DNA of 64,000 nt from JACQFZ01 sp036381895. Its GTDB lineage: Bacteria; Pseudomonadota; Gammaproteobacteria; Acidiferrobacterales; Sulfurifustaceae. Position 1 is the first letter of the stretch; each line of letters opens with the position of its first letter. Positions 49,358 to 58,099 of this stretch are shown here, piece by piece. The stretch lies in contig DASVBY010000081.1 in assembly GCA_036381895.1 (NCBI GenBank), forward strand, positions 94,285 to 158,284, in the 5' to 3' direction. Position numbers and translations under genes: made by a program. Under the pieces are notes generated by a model that was not told the origin of the DNA, did not search any database, and worked only from the letters and a program-made list of their open reading frames with translations.

Positions 49358-50047
49358 ATGTCTTTCATCTTCGCTCCTCAGCCCCAGCCGTCGGTCGAGA
49401 TCAAGGGCACGACGCAACGCTTTCCGGTGCATCGCATCTACTGCGTCGGGCGCAACTACGCCGAGCACGCGCGCGAGATGGGCTCCGATCCGAACCGCGA
49501 GCCGCCGTTCTTCTTCACCAAGCCCGCCGACGCCGTGGTCGCGAGCGGCAGCACCGTGCCGTACCCGCTGAGCACCCAGAACTATCACTACGAAATGGAG
49601 CTCGTGCTCGCGATCGGGAAGGAGGGCGCGAACATCGCGCGCGAAGCGGCGCTCGACTACGTGTACGGCTACGCCGCCGGACTCGACATGACGCGGCGCG
49701 ACCTGCAGCGCGCCGCCCGCGACAAGGGGCGGCCGTGGGACCCGGGCAAGGCGTTCGATCAGTCGGCGCCGATCAGCGCCATCCATCGCGCCGCGGACAT
49801 CGGCCATCCGTCGTCCGGCGCGATCTGGCTCAAGGTCAACGGCGAGATCAAGCAGCAGGCGGACCTGAAGGAGCTGCTCTGGCCGGTGCCCGACATCATC
49901 GTCTATCTGTCGAAGCTCTGGGTGTTGAAGCCGGGGGATCTCGTGTACACCGGCACGCCCGCGGGCGTCGGCCCGGTGAAGCCGGGCGATCAGCTGCACG
50001 GTGCGGTCGACGGCGTCGACGAGATCAAGATCACGATCGGCGGCTGA
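49358..50047 (+). CDS. nagK: Fumarylpyruvate hydrolase (FAH family)
   Basis: Splits fumarylpyruvate to fumarate and pyruvate, the last step of the GSH-dependent gentisate route. The 229-residue protein is a single FAH domain: HRIYCVGRNYAEHAREMGSD, FFFTKPADAVVASG, the metal ligands in YHYEMELVLAIG (E-x-E), and YTGTPAGVGPVKPGD at the end. The N-terminal MSFIFAPQPQPSVEIKG is like Ralstonia NagK. The ATG at 49358 is chosen on this similarity. It stands between the dioxygenase remnant and a CoA-ligase gene (gap 4 nt). Confidence 0.87.
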   Translation: MSFIFAPQPQPSVEIKGTTQRFPVHRIYCVGRNYAEHAREMGSDPNREPPFFFTKPADAVVASGSTVPYPLSTQNYHYEMELVLAIGKEGANIAREAALDYVYGYAAGLDMTRRDLQRAARDKGRPWDPGKAFDQSAPISAIHRAADIGHPSSGAIWLKVNGEIKQQADLKELLWPVPDIIVYLSKLWVLKPGDLVYTGTPAGVGPVKPGDQLHGAVDGVDEIKITIGG

Positions 50048-50051
50048 GGCG

Positions 50052-51446
50052 ATGGCCCGGTCGCTGAAGCCGTTCTTCGATCCGGCGAGCGTCGCGATCG
50101 TCGGCGCTTCCGAGCGCCTCACGAGCTCGGGCGGCGCGGTGCTGCGCAACATGCAGATCGGCGGCTACCGCGGCCAGCTGATTCCGGTGAACCCGAAGGC
50201 CGAGACGGTGCTCGGGCTTCCGGCGAAGCGATCGCTGCGCGAGCTCACGCCGCCCGCCGAGCTCGTGGTCGTCGTGGTGGCGCCGCCCGCGATCGTCGAC
50301 GTGGTGCGCGAGGGCGCCGAGAGCGGTCACAAGAACTTCCTGATCCTGCCGGGCGGGTTCGCCGAGGCGGGCGAGGAGGGGCGGCAGCGCGACCGGGAGC
50401 TGCGGGCGCTCGCGGCCGCGCACGGCCTCACGATCGCCGGTCCGAACTGCGCCGGCATCATCAATCTGCTCGACAAGGGGAACGCCTGCGCGCCGACGTT
50501 CCTGCGCGACCTGCCGAAAGGCGGCGGCGTCGCGTTCCTGTCGCAGTCGGGCGCGATCGCGGAGGAGCTGATCGAGAAGAGCCACCGGCTCGGCATCCCG
50601 CTCGGTGCGGTCGTCTCGATCGGCAACGCGATGCACCTGCACGTCGACGACTACTTCGGGCAGCTCGCCGACGATCCGCGCTGCAGCGTGGTGCTGATCT
50701 ACCTCGAGTCGGTCGAGGACCCGGAGCGCTTCAAGCGCGAAGCGCGCGCGCTCGCCGCGCGCAAGCCGCTGGTTGCACTGATCGGCGGCCGCACCGAACC
50801 CGGCAGCCGCGCCTCGCGTGCGCACACCGGCGGCAGCGGCTGGACGGAAGCGCAGATTGAGCGCTTCTGCGAGGAGTGCGGGATACTGCGGGTCACGAGC
50901 CTGCGCCAGCTCATGCTCGCGGGCAAAGGGTTCGGGCGCTACCCGCAGGGTTTCGGGCCGCGCGTGCTGCTGCTCTCCAACTCCGGCGGGCCGGGTGTGC
51001 TCGCGACCGATGCTGCGGCGGCTGCCGGTCTCGATCTCGCGCCGCTGCCGGCCGCGCTCGCCGCGCGCCTCAAGGCGTTCCTGCCGCCCGAAGCCTCGGT
51101 CGCGAACCCGCTCGACCTGCTCGCCGACGCGCGCGAGGAGCGCTTCGGCAAGACCTTTCAGGCGGTGATGGAGGTCGCCGCAGACGCGTACGACGCCGTG
51201 CTTATGATCCACGTGGTGCCGTTCATGGTCGACGCGGCGCCCGTCATCGAGCGGCTCGCGTCACTGAGCGCGAACGCACCGCTGCCGCTGTTCCATTCCA
51301 TGATGGGCACGCTCGAAGCGCGCGAGGCGTGGTTCGAGCGAATGGAGCAGGCGGGCGTCCCCATGTTCAACGACGTCGAGGAGATGGCCTGGACCGCGGG
51401 CGCGCTCGCGCGCTACCCGGCGATCCGCGAGAGGCTCGCGTCCTGA
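50052..51446 (+). CDS. NDP-forming acyl-CoA ligase, alpha-subunit-like (no ATP-grasp domain)
   Basis: A 464-residue protein with the CoA-binding domain (FFDPASVAIVGASERLTSSG), a succinyl-CoA-ligase-like domain (VAFLSQSGAIAEELIEKS) and the phospho-histidine loop SRAHTGGS that carries phosphate in ADP/GDP-forming ligases. The ATP-grasp beta part is missing, whereas the related gene at 52675 has it. It may work with a separate beta subunit or with that longer protein. It follows the hydrolase gene by 4 nt. Acid substrate unknown; an aromatic or dicarboxylic acid fits the context. Confidence 0.82.
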   Translation: MARSLKPFFDPASVAIVGASERLTSSGGAVLRNMQIGGYRGQLIPVNPKAETVLGLPAKRSLRELTPPAELVVVVVAPPAIVDVVREGAESGHKNFLILPGGFAEAGEEGRQRDRELRALAAAHGLTIAGPNCAGIINLLDKGNACAPTFLRDLPKGGGVAFLSQSGAIAEELIEKSHRLGIPLGAVVSIGNAMHLHVDDYFGQLADDPRCSVVLIYLESVEDPERFKREARALAARKPLVALIGGRTEPGSRASRAHTGGSGWTEAQIERFCEECGILRVTSLRQLMLAGKGFGRYPQGFGPRVLLLSNSGGPGVLATDAAAAAGLDLAPLPAALAARLKAFLPPEASVANPLDLLADAREERFGKTFQAVMEVAADAYDAVLMIHVVPFMVDAAPVIERLASLSANAPLPLFHSMMGTLEAREAWFERMEQAGVPMFNDVEEMAWTAGALARYPAIRERLAS

Positions 51447-51492
51447 TGCCGCCCGGCGCGCCCGCAGCGGAGGCAGAGGAATCACCGCGCAC

Positions 51493-51912
51493 ATGAGTCT
51501 GGTTTCGGCGTACTCCGTAACGGTGGAGTGGGGCGACTGCGATCCGGCGCAGATCGTCTTCTATCCGAACTACTTCGCCTGGTTCGATGCCGCGATGACG
51601 GCGCTGCTCGAACGGGCCGGCTGGCCGTACGCGCGGCTCAACGACGAGCTCGGCATCATCGGGCTGCCGCTCGCCGAAGCCTCGGCGCGGTTCCTGCGCC
51701 CCAACCGCTTCCGGCAGCGCTTCGAGATCCGCAGCCGCGTCGAGCAGTGGGAGGAGCGGCGCTTCACCGTGCTGCACCAGGCGTACCGCGACGACGTGCT
51801 GCTGCTCGAGGGACGCGAGGTGCGCATCTGCGGCAAGCCCCACCCGGAGGACCCGCAGCGGCTCCAGGCCGTTCCCATTCCACAGGCGTTCAAGGAGGCT
51901 TTCGGCGCATGA
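51493..51912 (+). CDS. Acyl-CoA thioesterase, 4-hydroxybenzoyl-CoA type
   Basis: A 139-residue hot-dog fold thioesterase. VEWGDCDPAQIVFYPNYF carries the catalytic Asp and the signature of 4-hydroxybenzoyl-CoA thioesterases (Pseudomonas type). FRQRFEIRSRVEQWEERRF forms the central strand. It overlaps the isomerase gene by 4 nt. In this cluster it could release free hydroxybenzoate from its CoA ester. That substrate is inferred from family and neighbours. Confidence 0.87.
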   Translation: MSLVSAYSVTVEWGDCDPAQIVFYPNYFAWFDAAMTALLERAGWPYARLNDELGIIGLPLAEASARFLRPNRFRQRFEIRSRVEQWEERRFTVLHQAYRDDVLLLEGREVRICGKPHPEDPQRLQAVPIPQAFKEAFGA

Positions 51913-52565
51913 AGCTCTACAACTACTTCCGCAGCTCCGCCTCGTACCGCGTGCGCATCGCGCTCAACCTGAAGGGGCTCGACTACGAGTACGTCTCGGT
52001 GCACCTGACGCGCAACGGCGGCGAGCAGTTTGCCGACACGTATCGCGCGCTCAATCCGCAGGCGCTCGTCCCCGTGCTGCAGGACGGTGCGCTCGCGCTG
52101 ACGCAGTCGCTCGCGATCATCGAGTACCTCGACGAGACGCGGCCCGAGCCGCCGCTCCTGCCGAAGACGCCGGCCGAGCGCGCCCGCGTGCGCGCGCTGG
52201 CGCAGACGGTCGCGTGCGAGATCCATCCGCTCAACAACCTGCGCGTGCTCCGCTATCTCACGGACACGCTCGGCGTGTCGGAGGAGACGAAGAACAAGTG
52301 GTACCAGCACTGGGTGGGTCTCGGACTGCAGGCGCTCGAAACGCAGCTCGCGACGAGCCCGTACACCGGAAAGTTCTGCCACGGCGACACGCCGACCCTC
52401 GCAGACTGCTGCCTCGTGCCGCAGCTCTTCAATGCCCGGCGCTTCAAGTGCGACCTCTCCGGGTTCCCCACGCTGCTGCGCATCGAGCAGAACTGCAGCG
52501 CGCTGCCCGCGTTCCAGCAGGCGGCGCCCGAGCGCCAGCCGGACGCGGAGGCGCCAGGGAAGTAG
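51909..52565 (+). CDS. maiA: Maleylacetoacetate/maleylpyruvate isomerase (zeta-class GST)
   Basis: GSH-dependent cis-trans isomerase for maleylpyruvate (gentisate route) or maleylacetoacetate (tyrosine route). The 218-residue protein begins KLYNYFRSSASYRVRIALNL with the SSASYRVR active-site signature of the zeta class, followed by LNPQALVPVLQDG and ACEIHPLNNLRVLRYL. The ATG is coupled to the thioesterase gene (ATGA). The tyrosine operon on the other strand has no isomerase of its own, so this one may serve both pathways. NagL is an equally valid name. Confidence 0.9.
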   Translation: MKLYNYFRSSASYRVRIALNLKGLDYEYVSVHLTRNGGEQFADTYRALNPQALVPVLQDGALALTQSLAIIEYLDETRPEPPLLPKTPAERARVRALAQTVACEIHPLNNLRVLRYLTDTLGVSEETKNKWYQHWVGLGLQALETQLATSPYTGKFCHGDTPTLADCCLVPQLFNARRFKCDLSGFPTLLRIEQNCSALPAFQQAAPERQPDAEAPGK

Positions 52566-52609
52566 GCGCCGCGCCCGATTCCGATGCGGGCGGCGCACGC
52601 CCGCGCTGG

Positions 52610-52652
52610 CTACTATATGAGCTCTATTGCGCCAAGAAATATTTCATAGTAG
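52610..52652. repeat. AT-rich inverted repeat upstream of the second CoA ligase
   Basis: CTACTAT (52610-52616) pairs with ATAGTAG (52646-52652) around an AT-rich centre in the 109-nt gap before the gene at 52675. AT-rich DNA is rare in this window, so this may be a promoter or operator. Confidence 0.35.
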
Positions 52653-52674
52653 TACCGCCGCGGACGCCGACGCC

Positions 52675-54729
52675 ATGCCCACGCGCCTCGACAACCTCAA
52701 GCGTTTGTTCGCCCCGCGCTCGGTCGCGGTCGTTGGCGCCTCGCCGGCCGAAGAGAAGGCGGGACACCAGGCGCTGCGGGCGCTCGCGACGTTTCGCGGC
52801 GACGTCTATCCCGTGAACCCGTCGGCCGGGGAGATCCTGGGCTACCCGTGCTATCCCTCGCTGCGCGCGATCGGCCGGCCGGTCGATCTCGTGCTGTTCG
52901 CGATTCCGGCGGCCGCGTGCGTCGCTGCCGTGGAGGAAGCGATCGCGTGCGGTTGCGGCGGCGGCGTCGTGTTCAGCGGCGGCTTCGCCGAAACCGGCGG
53001 CGCGGGCGCCGAAGCGCAGGCGCGCCTGCAGGAACTGTGCGAGCGCTCGGGCTTCCGTCTGCTCGGCCCGAATACCGCCGGCTTCTACAACAAGCGCATC
53101 GATCTCGCCGCGTGCTTCGCCCCCGGCATCGATCACATCCAGCGCGGCAGCGTCGCGGTCGTGGCGCAAAGCGGGGGCGTCAACCTGATCACGAGCTTCC
53201 TGATCGACCGGCTCGGCTACGGCGCCGCGTTCGGGGTCGGCCTCGGGAACGCCGTCGACATCGATGCCGCGGACGTACTCGAGTTCCTGGCCGACGACGC
53301 CGACACGCGCGCCATCGCGCTGCACCTGGAAGGCGTGCGCGCCGGTCGCAAGCTGTACGAGACGCTCGCGCGCGTGACGCCGCGCAAGCCGGTCGCGGTC
53401 TTTCCCGTCGGCCGCCACGACGTCGGCGAGTTCGCGCGCTCGCATACCGGCAACCTGATCGGCTCCTACGCGTTGAAGGCCGCGGCGCTGCGGCAGGCGG
53501 GCGCGGTGGTCGTCGAATCCACCGAGGAGCTGGCGGCGGCCGCGGTGGCGCTGTCGCTCGCGCGCATCGCGCCGCGCGCAGAGCCCGGCATCGGCGTGCT
53601 GGTGGGGCAGGCGGGCGCCGGCCTGATCGTGCTCGACCGGCTCAAGGCGGCCGGCGTTTCGGTACCGCCGCTCGCATCGGAGACCGTGGCGCGTATCGAG
53701 CGGCTGCTGCCGCCGATGACTTTCGTACGCAATCCCGTGGACACCGGCCGGCCCGGGCCGACGTTCCCCGACGTCCTCGCGGCCCTGGCGGCGGACGAGC
53801 AGATCGACGCCATCGCCATGTTCGCGATCAACGAACCTGCCGCCGTGCGGCCCGAGGAAGTACTTCCGGCCGCGCGCCGCACGATCGCGAAGCCGATCGT
53901 GTTCGGCACCATGGGTCCCGAAGCGCGGGTGCGCCCCACGGTCGAGGCGCTGCGGGCGGAAGGGATCCTCGCCATGGAGTCGCCCGAGCGCCTGGCGCAC
54001 GCGGCGATTGCGCTCGCGCGCGACGCGGCGGCGCAGTGGCGGCTCGCGCGCGCGCCGGCGCCGACGGCCGCACGGGCGGCGCGCCCGCGCACGCCGCTGC
54101 CGGCGAAGCCGGACGAGCACGCCGCGAAGACGCTGCTCGAGGCCTACGGCATCGCGACCCCGCGGCGGCTGGCGTGCAGCTCGATCGAAGAGGCGCGGGA
54201 GGCGTTCCGCGCGCTCGCCAAACCGGTGGTGGTCAAGATTCTCGCGGCCGAGATCGCGCACAAGACCGAAGCCGGCGGCGTCGTATTGAACGTCGCCGAC
54301 GAGGCTGCGCTAGAGGCCGCACTCGCGCGGCTCGCGGCGATTCCGCTCGCGGGCACGCGGCGCTACCTGATCGAGGAAATGGCGCCCGCCGGGCTCGAGC
54401 TCATCGTCGGCGCCGTGCGCGACGCGAGCTTCGGGCCGACCGTGATGGTGGGCATCGGCGGCACCGCGGCCGAGGCCATCAAGGACACCGCGATGCGCCT
54501 CGCGCCGGTGTCTCCCGCCGAGGCGCAGGAGATGCTCGGCGAGCTGCGTGCAGCGGCGCTGCTCGACGGCTGGCGCGGCGCGCCGCCGGCGGATCGCGAC
54601 GCGCTGGCCGAGACCATCGCGCGCCTGGGGCAGATCCTGTGCGAGCATTCGCGGGTCTCGGAGATCGAGATCAATCCGCTGCGGGTCTACGCCCGCGGCG
54701 TCCTGGCGCTCGATGCGCTGATCGTTTGA
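52675..54729 (+). CDS. NDP-forming acyl-CoA synthetase with fused ATP-grasp domain
   Basis: A 684-residue single-chain acyl-CoA ligase. Domains: CoA-binding (LFAPRSVAVVGASPAEEKAG), ligase-CoA part (VAVVAQSGGVNLITSFLIDR), the phospho-histidine loop FARSHTGNLIGS, and a C-terminal ATP-grasp domain from about residue 475 (DEHAAKTLLEAYGIATP, KPVVVKILAAEIAHKTEAGG, ISEIEINPL-like end). The ATG at 52675 starts the CoA-binding domain. A TTG at 52627 adds only unconserved residues. It probably activates an aromatic or dicarboxylic acid. The substrate is unknown. Confidence 0.85.
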   Translation: MPTRLDNLKRLFAPRSVAVVGASPAEEKAGHQALRALATFRGDVYPVNPSAGEILGYPCYPSLRAIGRPVDLVLFAIPAAACVAAVEEAIACGCGGGVVFSGGFAETGGAGAEAQARLQELCERSGFRLLGPNTAGFYNKRIDLAACFAPGIDHIQRGSVAVVAQSGGVNLITSFLIDRLGYGAAFGVGLGNAVDIDAADVLEFLADDADTRAIALHLEGVRAGRKLYETLARVTPRKPVAVFPVGRHDVGEFARSHTGNLIGSYALKAAALRQAGAVVVESTEELAAAAVALSLARIAPRAEPGIGVLVGQAGAGLIVLDRLKAAGVSVPPLASETVARIERLLPPMTFVRNPVDTGRPGPTFPDVLAALAADEQIDAIAMFAINEPAAVRPEEVLPAARRTIAKPIVFGTMGPEARVRPTVEALRAEGILAMESPERLAHAAIALARDAAAQWRLARAPAPTAARAARPRTPLPAKPDEHAAKTLLEAYGIATPRRLACSSIEEAREAFRALAKPVVVKILAAEIAHKTEAGGVVLNVADEAALEAALARLAAIPLAGTRRYLIEEMAPAGLELIVGAVRDASFGPTVMVGIGGTAAEAIKDTAMRLAPVSPAEAQEMLGELRAAALLDGWRGAPPADRDALAETIARLGQILCEHSRVSEIEINPLRVYARGVLALDALIV

Positions 54730-54762
54730 GAGGAGGGCTCTGCGCGAGCCGAGGAGGGTGTC

Positions 54763-55938
54763 ATGGCGCAAGCAACGGACGGCCGCCTCCCGGTGCTGAT
54801 CTCGGGCGGCGGCATCGGCGGCCTCGCGGCCGCACTCGCTCTATCGAAGGCAGGGTACCCGAGCATCGTGTTCGAGCAGGCGAGCGAGTTCCGCGAGGTC
54901 GGGGCGGGCATACAGATCAGTCCGAACGCGTTCAGGATGTTCGAGGTGCTGGGGGTGCGCGAGGCGATCGACGCGGTCGCCGTGTTCCCCGACAGCCTGC
55001 GCATCCACGACGCCATCACCGGCGAAGAAGCGATGCACATCCCGCTCGGCCCCGACTTCCGCGGGCGCTTCGGCTACCCCTACGGCGTCATCTACCGGCC
55101 GGACCTGCTCGAGGCGCTGCTCGACGGCTGCCGCGCCTCGCCGTTCGTCACGCTGCTCACGAGCCGCAAGGTGATCGACCACGACGACCGCGGCACGCAC
55201 GTGGTGGTGCGCACCGAGAACGGCGAGTCGTACGAGGGCGCGGCGCTCATCGGCGCCGAAGGCATCTGGTCGCGCATCCGCGAACGCATCGTCGGCGACG
55301 GCAAGCCGCGCGTCGCCGGGCACATCGCCTACCGCGCCGTGCTGCCGATCGAGAAGGCGCCGGAGCGCACGCACGTGCACCGGGTCACGCTGTACGCGGG
55401 ACCGAAGATTCATTGCGTGCACTATCCGCTGCGCCGCGGGGAGCTGCTGAACCTCGTGGCCGTGTTCCACAGCGACCGCTACGAGGAAGGCTGGGATACG
55501 TACGGGGATCCCGAAGAGCTGCACGAAAGATTCGCGCAGGCACGCCCCGAGGTGCGCGAGCTGCTGAGTCTGATCGAGACCTGGCGCATGTGGGTGCTGT
55601 GCGACCGCGAACCGGTGAAGAACTGGAGCGCCGGGCGCGTGACGCTGCTCGGCGACGCCGCGCATCCGACGCTGCAGTACATGGCGCAGGGCGGTTGCAT
55701 GGCGCTCGAGGACGCCGTGGTGCTCGCGCGCGAAGTACGCGCGCACGACGGCGACTTCGCGCGCGCGTTCGTCGCCTACCAGGAACAGCGTTATCTGCGC
55801 ACGGCGCGCGTGCAGCTCACCTCGCGCTTCGTCGGCGACTACGTGTACCATGCACGCGGACCGGCGGCCGAGGTGCGCAATCAGATGCTGCGCGGGCTGA
55901 CGCGCGAGAGCATGGCCTGGTTGTACGACGGCGTGTAG
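54763..55938 (+). CDS. 3-hydroxybenzoate 6-monooxygenase
   Basis: Flavin hydroxylase that turns 3-hydroxybenzoate into gentisate with NADH and O2. The 391-residue protein has LISGGGIGGLAAALALSKAG for FAD, GAGIQISPNAFRMFEVLGV, GAEGIWSRIRERIVGD as the DG motif, and VTLLGDAAHPTLQYMAQGGC as the GD motif. The overall pattern, with HIAYRAVLP and MWVLCDREPVKNW, is like the known 3-hydroxybenzoate 6-hydroxylases rather than salicylate hydroxylase. The gentisate it would make has no intact dioxygenase in the window. Confidence 0.82.
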   Translation: MAQATDGRLPVLISGGGIGGLAAALALSKAGYPSIVFEQASEFREVGAGIQISPNAFRMFEVLGVREAIDAVAVFPDSLRIHDAITGEEAMHIPLGPDFRGRFGYPYGVIYRPDLLEALLDGCRASPFVTLLTSRKVIDHDDRGTHVVVRTENGESYEGAALIGAEGIWSRIRERIVGDGKPRVAGHIAYRAVLPIEKAPERTHVHRVTLYAGPKIHCVHYPLRRGELLNLVAVFHSDRYEEGWDTYGDPEELHERFAQARPEVRELLSLIETWRMWVLCDREPVKNWSAGRVTLLGDAAHPTLQYMAQGGCMALEDAVVLAREVRAHDGDFARAFVAYQEQRYLRTARVQLTSRFVGDYVYHARGPAAEVRNQMLRGLTRESMAWLYDGV

Positions 55939-55979
55939 CTGCGACGCCGCACGCGCGCCGGGCCCCCGCAGGACGAGGC

Positions 55980-56558
55980 GTGACGCCTTCCGACATCGCC
56001 GCTTTTCTGCTCGAGATCGACGGGCTCAAGCTCGTCGAACGGCGCAGCTACGTCGCGGGCGGGCGGCGCCGGGAGAACGTGGCCGAACATTCCTGGCACA
56101 TCGCTGTCGCCGCCTGGGTGCTCTCGCGCTATTTCGGCTGGAACGTCTCCCTCGAGAAGGTGCTGAAGCTCGCGCTGGTCCACGACCTCGGCGAGCTGGA
56201 TGCGGGCGATACCTTCCTCTATTCCGCGGCGCGCGCCGACGGGGCGAAGGCCGAGCGCGCGTGCATCGAGCGCCTCGCGCGCGCGCACGCGGCGCTCGTG
56301 CCCGAGCTCGAAGCGCTGTGGGAGGAGCAGGAGCGCGGCGAGACCCCTGAGAGCCGGCTCGTCAAGATCGCCGATCGGGTGCTGCCGCTGCTGCACAATC
56401 TCGCGAGCGAGGGAAAGACGTGGCGCGACCACGGCATCGTGCGCAGCCAGGTGCTCGGCGCCCATCGCTTCATCGGCGACTGGGCGCCGGAGCTGTTCCG
56501 GTGGATCGAAGCGCGGCTGGAGGAGGCGGTGAAGAAGGGCTGGCTGGCGGACGGCTAG
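55980..56558 (+). CDS. HD-domain protein (YfbR/HDDC2-like 5'-nucleotidase)
   Basis: A 192-residue metal-dependent phosphohydrolase. The HD motif is complete: EHSWHIAVAAWVL supplies the first His, LALVHDLGELDAGD the HD pair, and VKIADRVLPLLHNL the last Asp. This spacing fits the YfbR/HDDC2 group that dephosphorylates nucleoside monophosphates. It starts with GTG at 55980, 41 nt after the hydroxylase gene, and is the last gene of the plus-strand run before the convergent tyrosine operon. A link to aromatic metabolism is not apparent. Confidence 0.83.
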   Translation: MTPSDIAAFLLEIDGLKLVERRSYVAGGRRRENVAEHSWHIAVAAWVLSRYFGWNVSLEKVLKLALVHDLGELDAGDTFLYSAARADGAKAERACIERLARAHAALVPELEALWEEQERGETPESRLVKIADRVLPLLHNLASEGKTWRDHGIVRSQVLGAHRFIGDWAPELFRWIEARLEEAVKKGWLADG

Positions 56559-56760
56559 CACCGGCGGTGCCCGCGAGGATCGAAGCGCCGCAGCGTCGCT
56601 TGCGGACAGCAAGGACGCGCCTGGCGCTTCGCGCTCGCCGTGCCGGCGCACCGCCGGGCGTATGCGGAAAGGGCGGGCGCTCCCGCTACGAGTACGAATC
56701 CTTTGCGGCGCACCGATCGGCGCCGAGCCGCGCGCTCGCAGTGCCCTCCGTTCGCGAGCG

Positions 56761-58029
56761 TCAGCTTGCCGCCGGCACGATCTTTCCGCGCACCTCGCCG
56801 AAGCCGACGCGATACCCGTCCCCCTGGCACCACCCGGTCATGATCACTTCGTCGCCGTCCTCGAGGAACGTGCGCTCGATGCCGTCGCCGAGCACGAGCG
56901 GCTTCTGGCCGTTCCAGGCGAGCTCGAGCAGGCTCCCGTAGGAATCGGGCGTCGGGCCGCTCACGGTGCCCGACGCCATGAGATCGCCGATGCGGGTGTT
57001 GCATCCGCCGACCGTGTGATGCGCGAGCTGCTGCGCCATGCTCCAGTAGAGGTAGCGGAAGTTGGAGCGGCAGATGGTGTGCGGCACGCCGCCGACGGCG
57101 AGCGCGACCTCGAGCTCGATGTCGAACGTGGTCTTTCCGGACTGGCGCAGGTAGGGGAGCGGCTCCGGGTCCTGGCGCGGGCCTTCGGTGCGGAAAGGTG
57201 CGAGCGCGTCGAGCGTCACGATCCACGGCGAGACCGACGTCGCGAAGATCTTGGCGTTGAACGGACCGAGCGGCGCCGCCTCCCAGCGCTGGATGTCGCG
57301 CGCGCTCCAGTCGTTCACGAGCAGCAGGCCGAAGATGTGCTCCTCGGCGCGTTCGACCGGGACGGGTTCGCCGAGCCGGTTCTCCAGCCCGACGATGAAA
57401 CCGACCTCGAGCTCGAAATCGAGCCGGCGGCAGGGGCCGAACGTCGGCGCGCTCGCGCCCACCGGCAGCATCTGCCCGTTGGGCCGGCGGATCGGGGTGC
57501 CGCTCACCACCACCGAGCTGGCGCGGCCGTTGTAGGCGACGGGCATGTGCACCCAGTTCGGCTGCAACGGGTTCTTCGGGTCGCGGAACATCGCGCCGAC
57601 GTTGCTCGCATGCTCCTTGGAGGAGTAGAAGTCGGTGTATCCCGGAATCTCGACCGGAAGGCGGGGGCGGGCCTGCGGCATCGGGATCAGAGCGCGCGCG
57701 CGAAGTCCGGCATCGTCGCGCAGGCGCGGATTGTCGGCGCGCAGCAGCTCGCTCACCTGGCGGCGCGCTTCGCGCCAGGCCGCGGGTCCGAGAGCGATGA
57801 ACGGGTTCAGCGTCGCGTGTTGGAACACCGGGCCCGCTGAGCCGACACGGACCAGCCCGGCGGCCTCGACGACCGCAAGGTCGAGCACGTAGTCGCCGAT
57901 CGGCACGCCGGCGCGCGGCGTGGGATTGGTGTCGGTGCAAAAGATGCCGAACGGCAGGTTCTGGATCGGGAAGTGGGAGTCCGGACGGACGTCGATAAAT
58001 GAGCGCAGCGTGGGGTCGTTCGGATGCAT
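56761..58029 (-). CDS. fahA: Fumarylacetoacetase
   Basis: Last step of tyrosine breakdown: fumarylacetoacetate to fumarate and acetoacetate. The 422-residue two-domain protein has the long N-terminal part typical of true fumarylacetoacetase (NLPFGIFCTDTNPTPRAGV) and the FAH domain with KEHASNVGAMFRDP, LDFELEVGFIVGLEN for metal binding, LLLVNDWSARDIQRWE and SGTVSGPTPDSYGSLLELAW. It is the third structural gene of the LysR-hmgA-hppD-fahA operon (70 nt after hppD). GGAAAG precedes the ATG at 58029. Confidence 0.93.
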   Translation of the reverse strand: MHPNDPTLRSFIDVRPDSHFPIQNLPFGIFCTDTNPTPRAGVPIGDYVLDLAVVEAAGLVRVGSAGPVFQHATLNPFIALGPAAWREARRQVSELLRADNPRLRDDAGLRARALIPMPQARPRLPVEIPGYTDFYSSKEHASNVGAMFRDPKNPLQPNWVHMPVAYNGRASSVVVSGTPIRRPNGQMLPVGASAPTFGPCRRLDFELEVGFIVGLENRLGEPVPVERAEEHIFGLLLVNDWSARDIQRWEAAPLGPFNAKIFATSVSPWIVTLDALAPFRTEGPRQDPEPLPYLRQSGKTTFDIELEVALAVGGVPHTICRSNFRYLYWSMAQQLAHHTVGGCNTRIGDLMASGTVSGPTPDSYGSLLELAWNGQKPLVLGDGIERTFLEDGDEVIMTGWCQGDGYRVGFGEVRGKIVPAAS

Positions 58030-58099
58030 AGATTTTTTCTTTCCACATCAAGGGGTTCCCGCCGGAGGCGGCGAAAACCTTCAGGTTCAGGGATCGGGC

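Noticed and set aside
49358..50047. The single-domain FAH protein as fumarylacetoacetase
   Set aside because: A full-length fumarylacetoacetase is present at 56761, and this protein matches fumarylpyruvate hydrolase in length and N-terminus.
52848..56558. A 3.7-kb open frame on the plus strand
   Set aside because: It runs in another frame through the CoA ligase and hydroxylase genes and is extremely Arg/Ala-rich. Only its last part, 55980-56558, is a real gene (HD protein).
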